Of a stretch of DNA of 13,842 nucleotides, positions 7,146 to 13,842 are shown in pieces. Numbering within the stretch: the first letter of the stretch is position 1; each line of letters begins with the position of its first letter. The notes beneath the pieces were generated by a model, which ran no database searches, was not told the DNA's origin, and was given only the letters and a program-made list of their open reading frames with translations. Source of the stretch: Oscillospiraceae bacterium (lineage in GTDB: Bacteria > Bacillota > Clostridia > Oscillospirales > CAG-272); the NCBI GenBank assembly GCA_015065045.1, contig SVRB01000031.1, positions 1 to 13,842 on the forward strand. Reading direction: 5' to 3'. Both the position numbers and the translations under genes were made by a program.

Positions 7146-7179
7146 CAAAGGGCGGGGATTTCGATTTCCCCTCCCTTTG
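7146..7179 (+). repeat. GC-rich hairpin with one mismatch
   Basis: CAAAGGG-C-GGGGA (7146-7158) pairs with TCCCC-T-CCCTTTG (7167-7179): 12 pairs with a single C/T mismatch. It follows the 28-base palindrome by 11 bases and is probably part of the same repeat unit. Confidence 0.6.
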
Positions 7180-7198
7180 AACCCAACCCTTGAAACGA

Positions 7199-7219
7199 CC
7201 GAGGGCGTTCCTCCCTCGG
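7199..7219 (+). repeat. Hairpin CCGAGGG / CCCTCGG
   Basis: Seven perfect GC-rich pairs around a seven-base loop. A second possible pairing joins GACC (7197-7200) with GGTC (7230-7233). Confidence 0.5.
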
Positions 7220-7233
7220 AACCCTCCTTGGTC

Positions 7234-7310
7234 TGCGGAAGATATGTTGTTTTATAAGGATTACCCTATTTATATTTCCGCCGTTTGCGAAAGATTTATT
7301 GTTTTATGAA
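7234..7310 (+). repeat. Imperfect 25-base direct repeat, two copies
   Basis: Copies at 7234-7258 and 7286-7310 match at 20 of 25 positions and share the core TTGTTTTAT. The period is 52 bases. They sit just before the GTAGGGG-type elements. Confidence 0.5.
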
Positions 7311-7322
7311 ACTATATTGGAA

Positions 7323-7353
7323 TTTGTAGGGGGCGACGTCCTCGACGCCCCGT
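7323..7353 (+). repeat. GTAGGGG interspersed element, copy 1
   Basis: Begins with ATTTGTAGGGG and has GGGGCG (7330-7335) pairing with CGCCCC (7346-7351). Its inner GGGCGACGTCC (7331-7341) recurs inverted at 7589-7599. It belongs to a class of short palindromic elements I recall from many gut Firmicutes. Confidence 0.65.
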
Positions 7354-7387
7354 TTTATAATGATATTTCGAAAATAATAAATTTTAA

Positions 7388-7418
7388 ATTTGTAGGGGCG
7401 GATTCTATATCCGCCCGT
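7388..7418 (+). repeat. GTAGGGG interspersed element, copy 2
   Basis: Same ATTTGTAGGGG head as copy 1, with an eight-base stem GGGCGGAT (7396-7403) and ATCCGCCC (7409-7416) around a five-base loop. The stem bases differ from copy 1 but pairing is kept, which argues that the fold matters. Confidence 0.68.
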
Positions 7419-7446
7419 TATGTGAAGAAAGTAACTTTTTAGCTCC

Positions 7447-7485
7447 ATCTGACGAGGGAGCTGTCAGCGAAGCTGACTGAGGGAG
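7447..7485 (+). repeat. Clostridial GAGGGAGCTGTC-type palindromic repeat
   Basis: GAGGGAGCT followed by GTCAGC-GAA-GCTGAC (7463-7477) and then TGAGGGAG. The six-pair stem with a GAA loop between two GAGGGAG boxes is a design I recall as abundant in gut Clostridia genomes. Confidence 0.7.
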
Positions 7486-7537
7486 AGATATATAAAAAGA
7501 TTTATAATCGGTTAAAGTCTTATGCTTATGCGGGGTG

Positions 7538-7557
7538 TCGGGGTAGGGGTTCCCCGA
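7538..7557. repeat. Hairpin TCGGGG / CCCCGA
   Basis: Six perfect pairs around an eight-base loop that can itself pair as GGGGTTCCCC. A degenerate C-GAA-G loop motif follows at 7563-7569. Confidence 0.45.
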
Positions 7558-7570
7558 ACTGCACGAAGTA

Positions 7571-7602
7571 AGGTTTTGGGGGGCTCGTGGACGTCGCCCT
7601 CT
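7571..7602 (-). repeat. GTAGGGG-type element, inverted partial copy 3
   Basis: Read on the minus strand, GGGCGACGTCC (7589-7599) followed by ACGAGCCCCCC matches the core of copy 1 closely, but the GTA head is missing. Confidence 0.5.
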
Positions 7603-7621
7603 GCGGTAATGTAATATCGTC

Positions 7622-7652
7622 TATTTGTAGGGGTATTTTCCTATCCGCGCAC
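7622..7652 (+). repeat. GTAGGGG interspersed element, degenerate copy 4
   Basis: It has the TATTTGTAGGGG head, but the right arm (CCTATCCGCGC) pairs only partly, mainly TAGG with CCTA. It looks like a decayed copy just before the helicase terminator. Confidence 0.5.
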
Positions 7653-7665
7653 TTAAACAAAAAAC

Positions 7666-7694
7666 AAAAAAGGAGCTTGTACAGCTCCTTTTTT
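7666..7694 (-). terminator. Rho-independent terminator overlapping the helicase stop codon
   Basis: A perfect 12-base stem (7666-7677 with 7683-7694) closes on a five-base loop. On the minus strand it starts within the TAA stop codon of the helicase and runs into a T-rich tail. The symmetric A/T ends mean that it could also act on rightward transcripts. Confidence 0.88.
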
Positions 7695-9909
7695 AGTTAT
7701 ATTCTTTTGCGATTTGCGATAATCTTATGCGTACTTCATCTGCGTTAAGACGGTCTTCTGCGTATGCTTTTCGTAACAGCTCAGACGGGATATATACATC
7801 GTATTTTTCAAATACGGGCGACTCGTTTTTGCCTACCAACGAGTACGTATCAATTCCGTAAATTTCTGCTTTTTCGTTAAGCATTTTTATAAATCCTTCG
7901 GGGTCATTTTTCTCCATTTTAAACATAATATAACCGCTTTCGGATTCAACGCTGCTCACCTTAAAATCGCTGCTGTTTTGCATAATAAATTTACGCAAAG
8001 TCCTCATAGAACGAGTGCCGAGCCAAGGGAATAAACACCACGTATAACCGCCGAGGTGGACGAGAGATTTTCTCAACATTCCTGAATTTTTAGCCACGTT
8101 TCTGGCAGCTTGCAGTCTCTTTGCGGCGTTAGGCTTTAAGTACGGATAAATCACGTCTTCCTCGAGAACTTTTTTCATTCTTTCGAGGATTTTTGTGTGA
8201 ATTTCGCCGTATTCACCGGGCCACGATATTTCCATTTTGCCCTTTACGTATTTGGCATAAACGAGTCTTCTCGGGATATCGACTTCTTCGACCTCCCACA
8301 CCTTTCCGCCGAGCGCAAATCTATCCCCAACGGGTGGAGGAGACGTTATCGTTCCAATCTCGTCCGACTGGCATCTTACGGTGAAATCCTCGCTGTCCTT
8401 AAACACCGCGTAGAATTTAAAGCTGTTTATAAGCTTCTCTCCGTTAAGTCCGATAATAAGCCCGTTTTCTTCGGTTTTTTGGATATATTCATTTTCGAGC
8501 ATAGACACCAAAAGTGTCTTAAAATCCTCTTTTGAAATATCTATAAAAGGCGGTAGTGTAAGTACTCTTTCCGCAAGTTTTTTTGCAGTCACTTCACCCG
8601 ATGAAGCGAGCATCGACAACGTCTGTTGAAAGAGCAGACTGAACGGAGCTTTTTTGGTTTTCGGCGGTTCTATAAACTTCTCCTCAAGGTATAGCTGAAC
8701 GATGGCAATTCCCTTAATAAGCTCCCACGGAATCAGCTGTGGAAGGGGGGCGTTCGGTAGGGGTGTTTCCTCCCTGAAAACCATCATCATTTCGGGTGGA
8801 GAACCCCTTCTTCCCGATCTTCCGAGTCTTTGCAAAAAGCTTGAAACGGAGTTTGGAGAATTATTTTGCAGAACTCTTTCGAGTCTGCCTATATCTATAC
8901 CGAGCTCAAGTGTAACAGTAGCGCAGGTAACGGTATGCGTATCCTCGTCCTTAAGCTTCATCTCGGCTTCCTCGCGGAGCGATGCCGAGAGATTGCCGTG
9001 ATGGATCGTAAAAACGTCATCTTCTTTTTTGATATCTGCTATCTGTCTTAAGGTTGCCGTAACGTACTCGGTTTCCTCGCGCGAGTTAGAAAACACTATG
9101 CTTTTTTTGTTCTTGACGCACTCGTAAATATACTCGTAACCTGCGTCGAACATAGCTTTTTCGCCTATATTTTCGGTGGGAGACGTAATTTGATCGTTGT
9201 TTTGATCTTGTATATAAAAATGCTCAAGACCGAGTCGCCACGTGATTTTTTCTTTCGGTAAAATCGGCATTTCCGTATCTCTGCCGCTGTCTCTGCCCAG
9301 CCAATCTGCCGCAATTTTTGCATCTCCGACGGTGGCTGATAGACCTATTCTGCGGGGAGAATTGAATATAAGTCTTTGAATTTTTGATATCTGGCACATG
9401 ATCTGATTTCCTCTGTCTGTGCCGGTCAAAGTGTGTATTTCGTCGATGACTATATAACGCAAATCGCAGAAAAGTCTATGTATGTCGTTTGAACGGTTCA
9501 TAAGCATACTTTCGAGCGATTCGGGGGTGATTTGCAATATGCCGTTGGGGTTATTTAAAGCCTTTGTTTTATGGGAAGCGGACACGTCTCCGTGCCAGTG
9601 AAAAACGGGTATTCCCGACAGATCAAGAAGCTCTTCCATACGGTAAAACTGGTCGTTTATAAGGCTTTTTAAAGGAGATATATACAGTACGCCGAATGAT
9701 GACGGCGGAGACTCGTAAAGCTCGGTTAAAATAGGGAAAAATACGGCTTCCGTTTTACCCGATGCCGTCGAAGACGTAAGCAGTAAATTGTTATCTGTAT
9801 CAAAGATAACCCTTGCCGCTTCGGTTTGAACCGCGCGCAGTTCTTCCCAGCCGTTTTTGTATATAAAATCCTGTATAAAAGGTGCGTACTTTTCAAAAAT
9901 ATTGCTCAT
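7693..9909 (-). CDS. Lhr-like superfamily 2 DEAD/DEAH-box helicase
   Basis: A 738-residue ATP-driven helicase with all core motifs: I (STASGKTEA, 47-55), Ia (SPLKSLINDQ, 78-87), Ib (TPES, 128-131), II (DEIH, 156-159), III (SAT, 191-193), IV (IVFSNSR, 271-277), V (LELGIDIG, 334-341) and VI (QRLGRSGRRG, 360-369). After the two RecA lobes comes a region that looks like a winged helix (about 400-495), then a beta-barrel-like part with DEIGTI and RFALGGKVWEV (about 516-540). This order is that of the Lhr core (large helicase-related), linked to DNA repair. It is shorter than the Lhr cores of roughly 850-900 residues that I recall, and has no added C-terminal half. No nuclease or partner gene is adjacent, and promoter and terminator make it a single-gene unit. 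AGGGG lies six bases before the start. The DEIH form of motif II is accepted in this group. Confidence 0.87.
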   Translation of the reverse strand: MSNIFEKYAPFIQDFIYKNGWEELRAVQTEAARVIFDTDNNLLLTSSTASGKTEAVFFPILTELYESPPSSFGVLYISPLKSLINDQFYRMEELLDLSGIPVFHWHGDVSASHKTKALNNPNGILQITPESLESMLMNRSNDIHRLFCDLRYIVIDEIHTLTGTDRGNQIMCQISKIQRLIFNSPRRIGLSATVGDAKIAADWLGRDSGRDTEMPILPKEKITWRLGLEHFYIQDQNNDQITSPTENIGEKAMFDAGYEYIYECVKNKKSIVFSNSREETEYVTATLRQIADIKKEDDVFTIHHGNLSASLREEAEMKLKDEDTHTVTCATVTLELGIDIGRLERVLQNNSPNSVSSFLQRLGRSGRRGSPPEMMMVFREETPLPNAPLPQLIPWELIKGIAIVQLYLEEKFIEPPKTKKAPFSLLFQQTLSMLASSGEVTAKKLAERVLTLPPFIDISKEDFKTLLVSMLENEYIQKTEENGLIIGLNGEKLINSFKFYAVFKDSEDFTVRCQSDEIGTITSPPPVGDRFALGGKVWEVEEVDIPRRLVYAKYVKGKMEISWPGEYGEIHTKILERMKKVLEEDVIYPYLKPNAAKRLQAARNVAKNSGMLRKSLVHLGGYTWCLFPWLGTRSMRTLRKFIMQNSSDFKVSSVESESGYIMFKMEKNDPEGFIKMLNEKAEIYGIDTYSLVGKNESPVFEKYDVYIPSELLRKAYAEDRLNADEVRIRLSQIAKEYN

Positions 9910-9948
9910 AAAATCCCCTTATAGACCCATTCTTTTTTGCTCAAATAT

Positions 9949-9976
9949 ATTATATCACAAACACATTGAATTGCAA
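9949..9976 (-). promoter_or_regulatory. Sigma-A promoter of the helicase gene
   Basis: On the minus strand: TTGCAA (9971-9976), a 16-base spacer and TATAAT (9949-9954), with an extended TG one base upstream. The expected leader is about 30-35 bases. Confidence 0.7.
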
Positions 9977-9999
9977 CCGATAAATTTTTTGGAATAATA

Positions 10000-10028
10000 T
10001 TGAAAAATTTTATTTTATATTGTATAAT
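10000..10028 (+). promoter_or_regulatory. Sigma-A promoter for the 10076-hisS-aspS run
   Basis: TTGAAA (10000-10005), a 17-base spacer and a perfect TATAAT (10023-10028). The leader of about 40 bases is too short for a T-box, which often controls tRNA synthetase genes in Firmicutes, and none is seen here. Confidence 0.8.
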
Positions 10029-10075
10029 AAAGATTACGATTATATATTTATTAACTTTTAAGAGAGGGCAAGCAT

Positions 10076-11185
10076 ATGAGAAAATATATCGACTGGGAAA
10101 AGAGCACACATTTTGTTTTTCCTATTGACGGAGACGTTTTGAATGAATTTGACGGAGAAGTAAGAGACGGAAAGCTTTACGTAAAAGTAAAGGTTGAATC
10201 TGATTCTCCTGTAAAAGTAAATGGCAATACAGCGGAAAAATGCGGTGATTACTACGTTTCCGAGGTATGTATAAACGATGGCAAAACCGTGATTGTTGCC
10301 GAGGGCGAAAATGCTGTTGACGAAATATCCGTTTTTACTCTTAAAAAGCATACCGGATATTACAGACTTTCAAGCGACGATAACATTATTTTTCTCTATG
10401 ACATAAACAAGAATAAGGACAAATACAACTCGATTTTTGATAACCCTTATCTTGCAATATACAAAAAAGCGCACGATCTTTACGGCGCGGCTGTGCACTT
10501 GAATATTTATTATGAAATGCCCGAGGAGCACAAAATATTCACAGAAAAGAGAGAATACTTCAATCTCTCGATGATGACCGATAAGTTTAAGTCGGAATGG
10601 CAGGCAAACTCTGACTGGTTAAAGCTTAACTTCCACGCAAAAGCAGACCAGCCGGCGAGACCTTATAAGAACACCGACTACGATACTATATACAGAGATT
10701 GTAAGCAGGTTCAGGAAGAAATTATCCGTTTTGCAGGTAAAGAAACCTTGTCAAATGAAACGACTATACACTGGGGAGCTTGTACTTACGAAGGCGTAAA
10801 GGCTGTCCGCGACCTCGGTATAAGAAGTTTGGCAGGATATTTTGTAATTGAAAACGGAAAGACTGTTGTATCGTATTTCTATCCTAAGTATCTTACAGAC
10901 TACCTCTCACAGAGAGACTTCTGGTATGATACAGAGCTTGACGTGTTCTACTGCAAGATAGACAGAGTTCTTAACCTTTACGATGCTAAAGAGTGCATCG
11001 AGCTTTTGAACTATATGTACACACAGAAGACTCGCGCGGGATTTATTGAGCTTATGATACACGAGGAGTATTTCTATCCCGACTGTACTCTTTATGAAAG
11101 CGATTTTGAAGAAAGAATACTTGAGCCTTGCCGTTGGGTATACGAAAAGGGATATAAGAGTATCTTTATCGAGGAAGCAAGATAA
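10076..11185 (+). CDS. Uncharacterised cytoplasmic protein, possible NodB-like deacetylase relative
   Basis: I do not recognise a named family for this 369-residue protein. The first 90 or so residues alternate in a beta-sandwich pattern (for example KLYVKVKVES and KTVIVAEGEN). The rest reads as an alpha/beta barrel. Possible metal or active-site positions are the Asp pair in LSSDDNI (98-104), His187 in LNFHAKAD, His232 in TIHWGAC and His329 in MIHEEYFYP. The placing of an Asp pair early and His residues later is reminiscent of polysaccharide deacetylases, but the usual HxxxH motif is not seen, so this is tentative. There is no signal peptide or membrane segment, unusual for a cell-wall deacetylase. 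AGAGGG lies seven bases before the start. The gene is first in a run with hisS, 35 bases downstream. Confidence 0.75.
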   Translation: MRKYIDWEKSTHFVFPIDGDVLNEFDGEVRDGKLYVKVKVESDSPVKVNGNTAEKCGDYYVSEVCINDGKTVIVAEGENAVDEISVFTLKKHTGYYRLSSDDNIIFLYDINKNKDKYNSIFDNPYLAIYKKAHDLYGAAVHLNIYYEMPEEHKIFTEKREYFNLSMMTDKFKSEWQANSDWLKLNFHAKADQPARPYKNTDYDTIYRDCKQVQEEIIRFAGKETLSNETTIHWGACTYEGVKAVRDLGIRSLAGYFVIENGKTVVSYFYPKYLTDYLSQRDFWYDTELDVFYCKIDRVLNLYDAKECIELLNYMYTQKTRAGFIELMIHEEYFYPDCTLYESDFEERILEPCRWVYEKGYKSIFIEEAR

Positions 11186-11220
11186 CAAATATTTAAAATA
11201 GATTTAACGGAGAACTTAAA

Positions 11221-12483
11221 ATGATACAGAAACCAAGAGGAACGATGGATATACTGCCGAAGGACGTGGCAACCTGGCAGTTTATTGAGAAAAAAGCGAG
11301 AGAGGTTGCGGCAAAGTTCGGTTTTTCTGAGATTCGTTTTCCGACTTTTGAATCAACAGAGCTTTTCCAGAGAGGCGTTGGCGATTCGACCGACGTTGTT
11401 CAAAAGGAAATGTACACATTTACCGACAGAGAGGGCAGAGGGCTTACGCTTCGTCCTGAGGGAACGGCATCTGTTGCAAGAACGTTGATCGAAAACGGTA
11501 TGTGCTCGGATACAATGCCTTTGAAGCTTTACTATCTCATAAATTGCTTTAGATATGAAAAACCGCAGGCAGGAAGAAGCCGTGAGTTTTTCCAGTTTGG
11601 AGTTGAGCTTTTCGGAGCTGCTGACGCTGCAGCAGATGCAGAAATAATTGCGGTAGCTCATTCATTGGTAAAAGAGCTCGGCATAAAAAATACAAAGCTT
11701 CATATAAACTCGATAGGCTGCCCCGAATGCAGACCTGCATACAGAAATGCTTTGAAGGAGTATTTTGCAAGTAATACAGAACAGCTTTGCGACACATGTA
11801 AGTCAAGACTTGAAACAAACCCCTTGCGTATACTTGACTGCAAGAGTCCTATATGCTCTGAGATAGCAAAGAATGCTCCTAAGACGATCGAGCATCTTTG
11901 TCCCGATTGTAAGCAGCATATGGACGAGCTTGAAGGCTACTTGAAGGAAATGGGAATCGAGTACGAAATCGATACCCATATCGTAAGAGGTCTTGACTAT
12001 TATACAAGAACAGTATACGAATTTATTGCGACCGATATCGGTGCTCAGAGTACAATTCTCGGCGGCGGAAGATACGACGGACTTATAAAAGAGCTTGGCG
12101 GACCTGCTCTTGCAGGTATCGGCTTTGCGGCAGGTATTACAAGACTTATTCTTGCTATGGAAAAGTCGGGTGTTGAAATCCAGGACGAAAACAGACCCCT
12201 TCTTTATATTGCAAGTATGGGTAAATCGGCTGCAAAGTACGCTATGGGTGTTGTTGCAAAGCTCAGAAATGAGGGAATATATGCAGAGACAGACCTCGTT
12301 GGAAGATCACTCAAGGCTCAGATGAAATACGCCGACAAAAAGAAGGCTAAATATACTTTGATCGTCGGTGATTCGGAGCTTGAAAATAATAAGGCTCAGA
12401 TCAAGAATATGGAAAACAGCAGTCAGGTTGAAATATTGCTTGACGATTTTGCATCAATAAAAGAAATATTGTCAGCCGAGTGA
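11221..12483 (+). CDS. hisS: Histidyl-tRNA synthetase
   Basis: A full-length 420-residue class II synthetase that charges tRNA-His. Motif 1 lies in the segment around FSEIRFPTFE (35-44). TLRPEGTA is at 76-83. Motif 2 is at about 110-132 (FRYEKPQAGR then FQFGVELFG). The histidine-binding signature RGLDYYTRT is at 256-264, and motif 3 includes GGGRYDGL (281-288) with the conserved Arg308 in AAGITRLI. The C-terminal anticodon-binding domain spans about 325-420. The insertion domain has Cys pairs CPEC (167-170), CDTC (190-193) and CPDC (227-230), plus C207 and C212, which I recall as common in Clostridial HisRS and may bind a metal. GGAG lies eight bases before the start. aspS follows after 28 bases. 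Confidence 0.97.
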   Translation: MIQKPRGTMDILPKDVATWQFIEKKAREVAAKFGFSEIRFPTFESTELFQRGVGDSTDVVQKEMYTFTDREGRGLTLRPEGTASVARTLIENGMCSDTMPLKLYYLINCFRYEKPQAGRSREFFQFGVELFGAADAAADAEIIAVAHSLVKELGIKNTKLHINSIGCPECRPAYRNALKEYFASNTEQLCDTCKSRLETNPLRILDCKSPICSEIAKNAPKTIEHLCPDCKQHMDELEGYLKEMGIEYEIDTHIVRGLDYYTRTVYEFIATDIGAQSTILGGGRYDGLIKELGGPALAGIGFAAGITRLILAMEKSGVEIQDENRPLLYIASMGKSAAKYAMGVVAKLRNEGIYAETDLVGRSLKAQMKYADKKKAKYTLIVGDSELENNKAQIKNMENSSQVEILLDDFASIKEILSAE

Positions 12484-12511
12484 TTACGGTTGGAGAAACG
12501 GAGTTTTTAGT

Positions 12512-13842
12512 ATGGCAGAATTGCTTAGTAAAACGGATAAAAGAACTAAATACTGCGGAGAATTTACATCTGCAGATATTGGTCAGAGAGCCTGCGTTAT
12601 GGGTTGGGTTCAGCGTCAGAGAGACCTCGGTAAGCTTATATTTATCGACCTTCGCGACAGAACAGGTATAATTCAGTTGGCTTTCGACAGCGAAACCGAA
12701 CAGGAGATATTTGACAAGGCTTTTGGTATCAGAGCGGAATACGTTCTTTGCGCTAAGGGTGTTGTAAGAGCAAGAGGAGAGGGAGCTGTAAACAAGGATA
12801 GAGCGACGGGTGAAGTTGAAATATTTGTTGACGAGCTTAAGATCCTTTCAGTGTCACAGACACCTCCTTTTGAAATAGTTGAAAACAGTAACGTAAAGAC
12901 AGAGCTTCGTTTGAAGCACCGTTATCTTGACCTTCGCCGTCCCGATATGATGAATAATATTCTTATGAGAAGTAAGATTGCGAAGATAGTACGCGATTAC
13001 TATGCAGAAAACGGCTTTATTGAAATTGAAACACCTAACCTTATTAAGCCTACTCCCGAAGGCGCAAGAGACTATCTTGTTCCCAGCCGTGTTCATCCCG
13101 GTAAGTTCTATGCGCTTCCTCAGTCACCTCAGCTTTATAAGCAGATATTGATGCTTTCCGGCTTTGACAGATACGTTCAGCTTGCGCGCTGCTATCGTGA
13201 CGAAGACTTGAGAGCTGACAGACAGCCCGAGTTTACACAGATCGACCTTGAAATGTCTTTCGTAACAGCAGAAGACGTTATGGCAATTAACGAAGGCTTC
13301 CTTAAGAGAGTGTTTAAGGAATTCCTCGGAAAAGATATCGAAACACCCATCCAGAGAATGACCTATGCTGAGGCTATGGAACGCTTTGGTTCGGACAAGC
13401 CCGACCTTCGTTTCGGCTTTGAGCTTAAGAATATTTCAGACTTGGTTAAGGATTGCTCATTCAAGGTGTTTGCAGGCGCAATCGAAAACGGCGGAAGTGT
13501 TCGCGCTATTAACGTTAAGGGCGGCGGCGCAAGATTCAGCCGTAAGGAAGTTGATTCGCTCGGCGAATTCGTAAAGACATACCGCGCTAAAGGCTTGGCT
13601 TGGGCAAAGAATACAGAGGGAGAAATCTCATCATCATATGCTAAGTTCCTCACTCCCGAAGAAAACGAAGCTATCTATAATGCTCTCGGCTTTGAAAAGG
13701 GCGACCTTATATGTATAGTTGCTGATAAGGATAACGTAGTGTTTGACGCGCTCGGCGCGCTCAGATGCGAGGTTGCAAAGCGTATGGGACTTTGCGATCC
13801 TATGGACTTCAAGCTCCTTTGGGTAACAGAATTCCCGTTGTT
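12512..13842 (+). CDS. aspS: Aspartyl-tRNA synthetase, 3' end outside window
   Basis: The start at 12512 has GGAG eight bases upstream (12500-12503), and the frame stays open to the right edge, giving 443 residues of the roughly 590 expected. An N-terminal OB-fold anticodon-binding domain includes GWVQRQRDLG and FIDLRDRTG. Class II motif 1 is around FIEIETPNL, the flipping-loop region has TPEGARDYLVP, and motif 2 holds CYRDEDLRADRQPEFTQID. A bacterial-type GAD insertion domain follows. The motif 3 region lies past the edge. The insertion marks the bacterial rather than the archaeal type; whether it also charges tRNA-Asn cannot be judged. It charges tRNA-Asp in the cytosol and is the usual neighbour of hisS in Firmicutes. 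Confidence 0.97.
   Translation, partial: MAELLSKTDKRTKYCGEFTSADIGQRACVMGWVQRQRDLGKLIFIDLRDRTGIIQLAFDSETEQEIFDKAFGIRAEYVLCAKGVVRARGEGAVNKDRATGEVEIFVDELKILSVSQTPPFEIVENSNVKTELRLKHRYLDLRRPDMMNNILMRSKIAKIVRDYYAENGFIEIETPNLIKPTPEGARDYLVPSRVHPGKFYALPQSPQLYKQILMLSGFDRYVQLARCYRDEDLRADRQPEFTQIDLEMSFVTAEDVMAINEGFLKRVFKEFLGKDIETPIQRMTYAEAMERFGSDKPDLRFGFELKNISDLVKDCSFKVFAGAIENGGSVRAINVKGGGARFSRKEVDSLGEFVKTYRAKGLAWAKNTEGEISSSYAKFLTPEENEAIYNALGFEKGDLICIVADKDNVVFDALGALRCEVAKRMGLCDPMDFKLLWVTEFPL

Larger units (their letters stand above)
6769..7692. other. Gene-free, repeat-rich intergenic island
   Basis: About 920 bases between two convergent genes. After the NUDIX terminator it holds a dense run of hairpins, perfect palindromes and short repeated elements up to the helicase terminator. 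Short open frames exist on both strands, but they run through the palindromes, lack ribosome-binding sites and give low-complexity products rich in Ser, Leu and Arg, so no gene is called. The GC content of much of it looks higher than the flanking intergenic DNA. No transposase, tRNA or known riboswitch was recognised. Confidence 0.8.

Noticed and set aside
6792..7148. A 118-codon open frame on the minus strand in the repeat island
   Set aside because: It runs through the NUDIX terminator, the 19-base palindrome and the 28-base palindrome, has no fitting ribosome-binding site, and its product is a low-complexity mix without a recognisable domain.
7075..7257. A 60-codon open frame on the plus strand across the 28-base palindrome
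   Set aside because: The frame follows repeat sequence only and has no ribosome-binding site; such frames are common artefacts of these palindromes.
6840..7660. CRISPR array
   Set aside because: The repeats differ in sequence, length and orientation, have no regular spacer length, and no cas gene is near.
6840..7692. Insertion sequence or its remnant
   Set aside because: No transposase fragment, paired terminal repeats or target-site duplication could be seen; the pieces are short independent palindromes.
9910..10075. T-box or other riboswitch before the synthetase run
   Set aside because: The leader is too short and no T-box sequence or suitable stem was found.

Overview
The window looks like a piece of a chromosome from an anaerobic, gut-type member of the Clostridia (Firmicutes). 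This rests on the hisS-aspS pair, strong GGAGG ribosome-binding sites, canonical sigma-A promoters, a Hdr-type flavin/iron-sulfur enzyme set in a non-methanogen setting, and a cluster of short palindromic repeats of the sort scattered through gut Clostridia genomes. The species cannot be fixed from the sequence.

Left region (1-5857, all on the minus strand). A sigma-A promoter at 5965-5993 precedes fumC (class II fumarase). After 64 bases follow hdrB, hdrC, hdrA, an mvhD/flxD-type gene and the start of another iron-sulfur protein that runs off the left edge. The five genes from hdrB onward overlap or lie within 15 bases of each other. They encode a soluble electron-bifurcating module: HdrA carries the FAD, HdrB and HdrC form the disulfide-reducing arm, and MvhD with the left-edge protein forms the electron-input arm. 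No MvhA/MvhG hydrogenase is present, so the donor is probably NAD(P)H or formate, through a gene just outside the window. What fumarase does in front of this set is the main open question.

Middle region (5858-7692). A divergent intergenic stretch carries promoters for fumC (leftward) and for a NUDIX hydrolase of the ADP-ribose pyrophosphatase type (rightward), plus a perfect 17-base odd palindrome in the fumC leader. The NUDIX gene ends at a strong terminator. About 850 bases without a credible gene follow. They hold at least a dozen hairpins, palindromes and short interspersed repeats, some of them present in several copies.

Right region (7693-13842). An Lhr-like superfamily 2 helicase lies on the minus strand, with its own promoter and a terminator overlapping its stop codon. 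Divergent from it is a rightward run: an uncharacterised cytoplasmic protein that may be a NodB-like deacetylase relative, then hisS, then aspS, which is cut by the right edge. The short spacings (35 and 28 bases) suggest one transcript from the promoter at 10000-10028.
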